Shown here one piece after another: positions 5,693 through 8,205 of a DNA stretch of 8,205 bases. The DNA comes from Ignavibacteriales bacterium (GTDB lineage: Bacteria > Bacteroidota > Ignavibacteria > Ignavibacteriales > Ignavibacteriaceae): the NCBI GenBank assembly GCA_027347125.1, contig DAIERC010000168.1, forward strand, positions 1 to 8,205, written 5' to 3'. Each line of letters begins with the position of its first letter. The first letter of the stretch is position 1. The notes beneath the pieces were generated by a model that saw nothing but the letters and a program-made list of their open reading frames with translations, was not told the origin of the DNA and made no database searches. A program made the translations under genes and the position numbers.

Positions 5693-8205
5693 CTAACTGA
5701 ACTCGTCCCAACTTTTTATGGACAAATCCGCCTCTTTAAATTTCTCAATCGATTTTACAAATCTTTTAGCTACCTGAACATTGGTAATCAGGTTTACGTT
5801 CATATCAACCGCTTTTCTTCTTATTAGGTAGTCGTTATCCAGTTCATATTTTTCTTCGTTCTTCGGAATATTGATTACAAGATCGATCTTTCCTTCGTTA
5901 AGAAACGTGATAACATTAGGTTCTTCTTTTTCAAGCGGCCAGTTTAATACTTCCGCTTCCATACCATGCTCTCTAAGAAACTTTGCCGTTCCGTTTGTAG
6001 CATAGAATTTTAATCCCATATCGTATAACTTTTTAGTTTCACTAAGGAAGTCGGCTTTATCTTTTAACGTACCGGTGGAAAGCATTACGGCTTTTTTCGG
6101 AATTTTAAAACCTGTTGATAAAAAGCTCTTGAGGAAAGCTTCATTAAAATCGTCTCCGAGGCATGCAACCTCGCCGGTAGAAGCCATTTCAACGCCTAGA
6201 ACAGGATCGGAGCCTTTTAATCTTGTAAATGAAAATTGCGGGGCTTTAACGCCTACATAATCAACATCAAAAGATGATTTATCTATTCGCGGTACTTTCT
6301 CGCCCATCATCAACTTGGTTGCTATCTCGATAAAATTTATTTTTAGCACTTTTGAAACAAACGGGAAACTGCGCGAAGCTCTTAGATTGCATTCTATAAC
6401 TTTTACTTCGTTGTCTTTTGCAATAAACTGAATGTTAAACGGCCCGGTTATTTTAAGTTCGCGCGCAATTTGACGTGTTACCATTTTTACTCTTCGCATT
6501 GTTTCAAGGTAAGTTCTTTGAGGCGGAAGTACGATGGTTGCGTCGCCGGAGTGAACGCCTGCATTCTCAACATGCTCCGAAATGGCGTAGCAGAACAAAT
6601 CACCGTTGTCACCAACCGCATCAACTTCTATTTCCCTGGCGTCGGTAATAAATTTACTTATAACAACAGGGTGATCTTTACTTATTTCCGACGCTTTCTT
6701 TAAATACTCTTCGAGTTCGTCGTCCGAGACAACAATGCTCATAGCCGCGCCGCTTAAAACATAACTCGGCCTTATAAGAACAGGGTAGCCAACATTTTTA
6801 GCGAAAGCTTTTGCTTCACTTAAACTGGTAAGTTCTTTCCACTCAGGTTGGTCAACTTCAAGCCGGTCTAGTATTTGAGAAAACTTATGACGGTTTTCCG
6901 CGTTGTCTATTTGCGAAGGTGAAGTGCCGACAATTTTAACTCCCGCGTTGTGAAGTTTTACGGCAAGGTTATTGGGTATTTGTCCGCCCATAGAAATTAT
7001 AACGCCGTCAGGATTTTCTTTGTCGTAAATATCAAGCACTCTTTCAAACGTAAGCTGTTCAAAGTATAATTTATCGCAGATGTCGTAGTCGGTACTTACT
7101 GTTTCCGGGTTACAATTAATCATTATGGTGTTGTACTCAAGCTTATTAAGCGACATTACCGCGTTAACACAGCACCAATCGAATTCTACCGAAGAGCCGA
7201 TTCTGTAGGCACCGCTGCCGAGAACAACAACCTGGTTGCTTTGCCCGAGTTCAATATCATCCTCGTTTCCGTGGTACGTTAAGTAAAGATAATTTGTTTG
7301 GGCAGGGTATTCGGCGGCAAGCGTATCGATTTGTTTTACAACCGGAATTACCTTCATGCTTTTCCGGTAGTTCCTTACTTCAAACTCGGTGGCTTCTACA
7401 AGCTGGCCTATTTGAATATCCGAGAAACCGTTCTTCTTTGCTTCCCGCATTAAATCTGCGTTCACTTTGTTAAGCTTTTTGCTTTGCAGTTTTCTCTCAG
7501 TCTCTATAATATTTTTCATCTTATAGATGAACCACTTTGTAACTTTTGAAAGCTCGTGAATTTTATCTACGGAATAACCGTCTTTCAAAGCCTGGGCAAT
7601 CGCATAGATGCGTTTGTCCGTGGGTTCCGAAAGCTCTTTATCTAGATTTTCAAATACAATGTTGTTGCCTACAAAACCTTTCATTCCTATGTCTAGCATT
7701 CGTATTGCTTTTTGCAGCACTTCTTCAAAACTGCGGCCCAGGGACATAACTTCGCCAACTGATTTCATCTCGGAGCCGAGCTGAGTACTGACCTGCCGGA
7801 ATTTTTGAAGATCCCAGCGCGGGAACTTAAGCGCAACGTAATCAAGCGCGGGCTCAAAGCATGCCGAAGTTTCTTGAGTAATAATATTTACTACTTCGTT
7901 AAGCGCGTAACCCAAGGCCAGTTTTGTGGCGATAAACGCAAGCGGGTAACCGGTAGCCTTTGAAGCGAGCGCCGAGCTGCGGCTTAATCTCGCGTTTACT
8001 TCAATAATTCTGTAATCATCGGAATTCGGATCCAGCGCGTACTGGATATTGCATTCGCCCACAACACCGAGGTGACGTATAAGTTTTATTCCTATTGATC
8101 TTAATTTAAAATTTTCATGCGCCGAAAGAGTTTGCACCGGCGCTATTACAATGCTGTCGCCGGTATGTATTCCCATAGGATCAATGTTTTCCATAGAGCA
8201 GATGG
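5693..8205 (-). CDS. carB: Carbamoyl-phosphate synthase large subunit, 5' end beyond window
   Basis: This cytosolic synthetase makes carbamoyl phosphate from bicarbonate, ATP and ammonia delivered by the small subunit, for pyrimidine and arginine synthesis. The frame stays open to the window edge (…ICS before MENIDPMG), so the Met at 8194 is internal. By the GIHTGDS motif (His10 here, His243 in E. coli) about 230 N-terminal residues are missing. Numbering from that Met: the rest of the carboxyphosphate ATP-grasp half with EVNARLSRSSALASKATG (65-82); the oligomerisation region (about 170-318); the carbamate-kinase half with GSGAYRIGSSVEFDW (326-340), RPSYVLSGAAM (475-485), EHVENAGVHSGD (540-551) and ECNLRASRSFPFVSK (601-615); then an MGS-like allosteric domain (about 702-833). 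The wording of these motifs is closer to eukaryotic CAD/CPS1 than to E. coli CarB. It ends in TAG and is followed by a strong terminator. carA is not in view. Confidence 0.97.
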   Translation of the reverse strand, partial: ICSMENIDPMGIHTGDSIVIAPVQTLSAHENFKLRSIGIKLIRHLGVVGECNIQYALDPNSDDYRIIEVNARLSRSSALASKATGYPLAFIATKLALGYALNEVVNIITQETSACFEPALDYVALKFPRWDLQKFRQVSTQLGSEMKSVGEVMSLGRSFEEVLQKAIRMLDIGMKGFVGNNIVFENLDKELSEPTDKRIYAIAQALKDGYSVDKIHELSKVTKWFIYKMKNIIETERKLQSKKLNKVNADLMREAKKNGFSDIQIGQLVEATEFEVRNYRKSMKVIPVVKQIDTLAAEYPAQTNYLYLTYHGNEDDIELGQSNQVVVLGSGAYRIGSSVEFDWCCVNAVMSLNKLEYNTIMINCNPETVSTDYDICDKLYFEQLTFERVLDIYDKENPDGVIISMGGQIPNNLAVKLHNAGVKIVGTSPSQIDNAENRHKFSQILDRLEVDQPEWKELTSLSEAKAFAKNVGYPVLIRPSYVLSGAAMSIVVSDDELEEYLKKASEISKDHPVVISKFITDAREIEVDAVGDNGDLFCYAISEHVENAGVHSGDATIVLPPQRTYLETMRRVKMVTRQIARELKITGPFNIQFIAKDNEVKVIECNLRASRSFPFVSKVLKINFIEIATKLMMGEKVPRIDKSSFDVDYVGVKAPQFSFTRLKGSDPVLGVEMASTGEVACLGDDFNEAFLKSFLSTGFKIPKKAVMLSTGTLKDKADFLSETKKLYDMGLKFYATNGTAKFLREHGMEAEVLNWPLEKEEPNVITFLNEGKIDLVINIPKNEEKYELDNDYLIRRKAVDMNVNLITNVQVAKRFVKSIEKFKEADLSIKSWDEFS

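Noticed and set aside
7546..7749. Plus-strand open frames inside carB and other genes
   Set aside because: They lie antisense to strongly conserved coding sequence and have no family features of their own; they are shadows.
8192..8194. Met codon at the right edge as the start of carB
   Set aside because: The frame continues upstream to the window end (ICS before MENIDPMG) and the conserved GIHTGDS motif normally lies about 240 residues into the protein, so this Met is internal.

Overview
The window is AT-rich chromosomal DNA with short intergenic gaps. It looks like a core-genome stretch of a bacterium from the Bacteroidetes/Chlorobi (FCB) group, perhaps an Ignavibacteria-like lineage. That placement is inferred from protein flavour, low GC and starts that often lack a strong Shine-Dalgarno. 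It was not tested by a search. I see no mobile element, CRISPR array, tRNA or rRNA, and no gene-free stretch longer than about 215 bases.

Layout from left to right. Bases 1-220 (+) are the 3' end of a probable GH13 alpha-amylase-family enzyme. It runs tail to tail, with a 4-base gap, into a two-gene minus-strand unit (225-1914). This unit encodes glutamate formimidoyltransferase followed by a cyclodeaminase-family protein; in animals these are the two halves of one fused enzyme. Together they move the formimino group of N-formimino-glutamate onto tetrahydrofolate and convert it to 5,10-methenyl-THF plus ammonia. A second minus-strand pair (2070-3407) encodes a YjjX-type inosine/xanthosine triphosphatase and an NRDE/TANGO2-family protein.

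The divergent region 3408-3572 carries a near-palindromic candidate operator. It is followed by two small plus-strand genes without assigned function: a three-helix membrane protein (3573-3893) and a zinc-ribbon protein (4109-4336) preceded by a sigma70-like promoter and a leader of roughly 100 bases. Convergent with these is a membrane-anchored metallophosphoesterase (4381-5526, minus).

The right end holds the carbamoyl-phosphate synthase large subunit gene carB (5693 to beyond 8205, minus). It is cut by the window edge at its 5' end and closed by a clear Rho-independent terminator at 5627-5667.

No new multi-gene system is evident. The most notable signal is that CarB reads like the eukaryotic CAD/CPS1 type rather than the E. 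coli type. Its C-terminal allosteric domain keeps five of the six positions that bind N-acetylglutamate in human CPS1, judged by eye. Smaller points of interest are the small uncharacterised proteins, the yjjX-TANGO2 pairing and two dyad-symmetric candidate operators.
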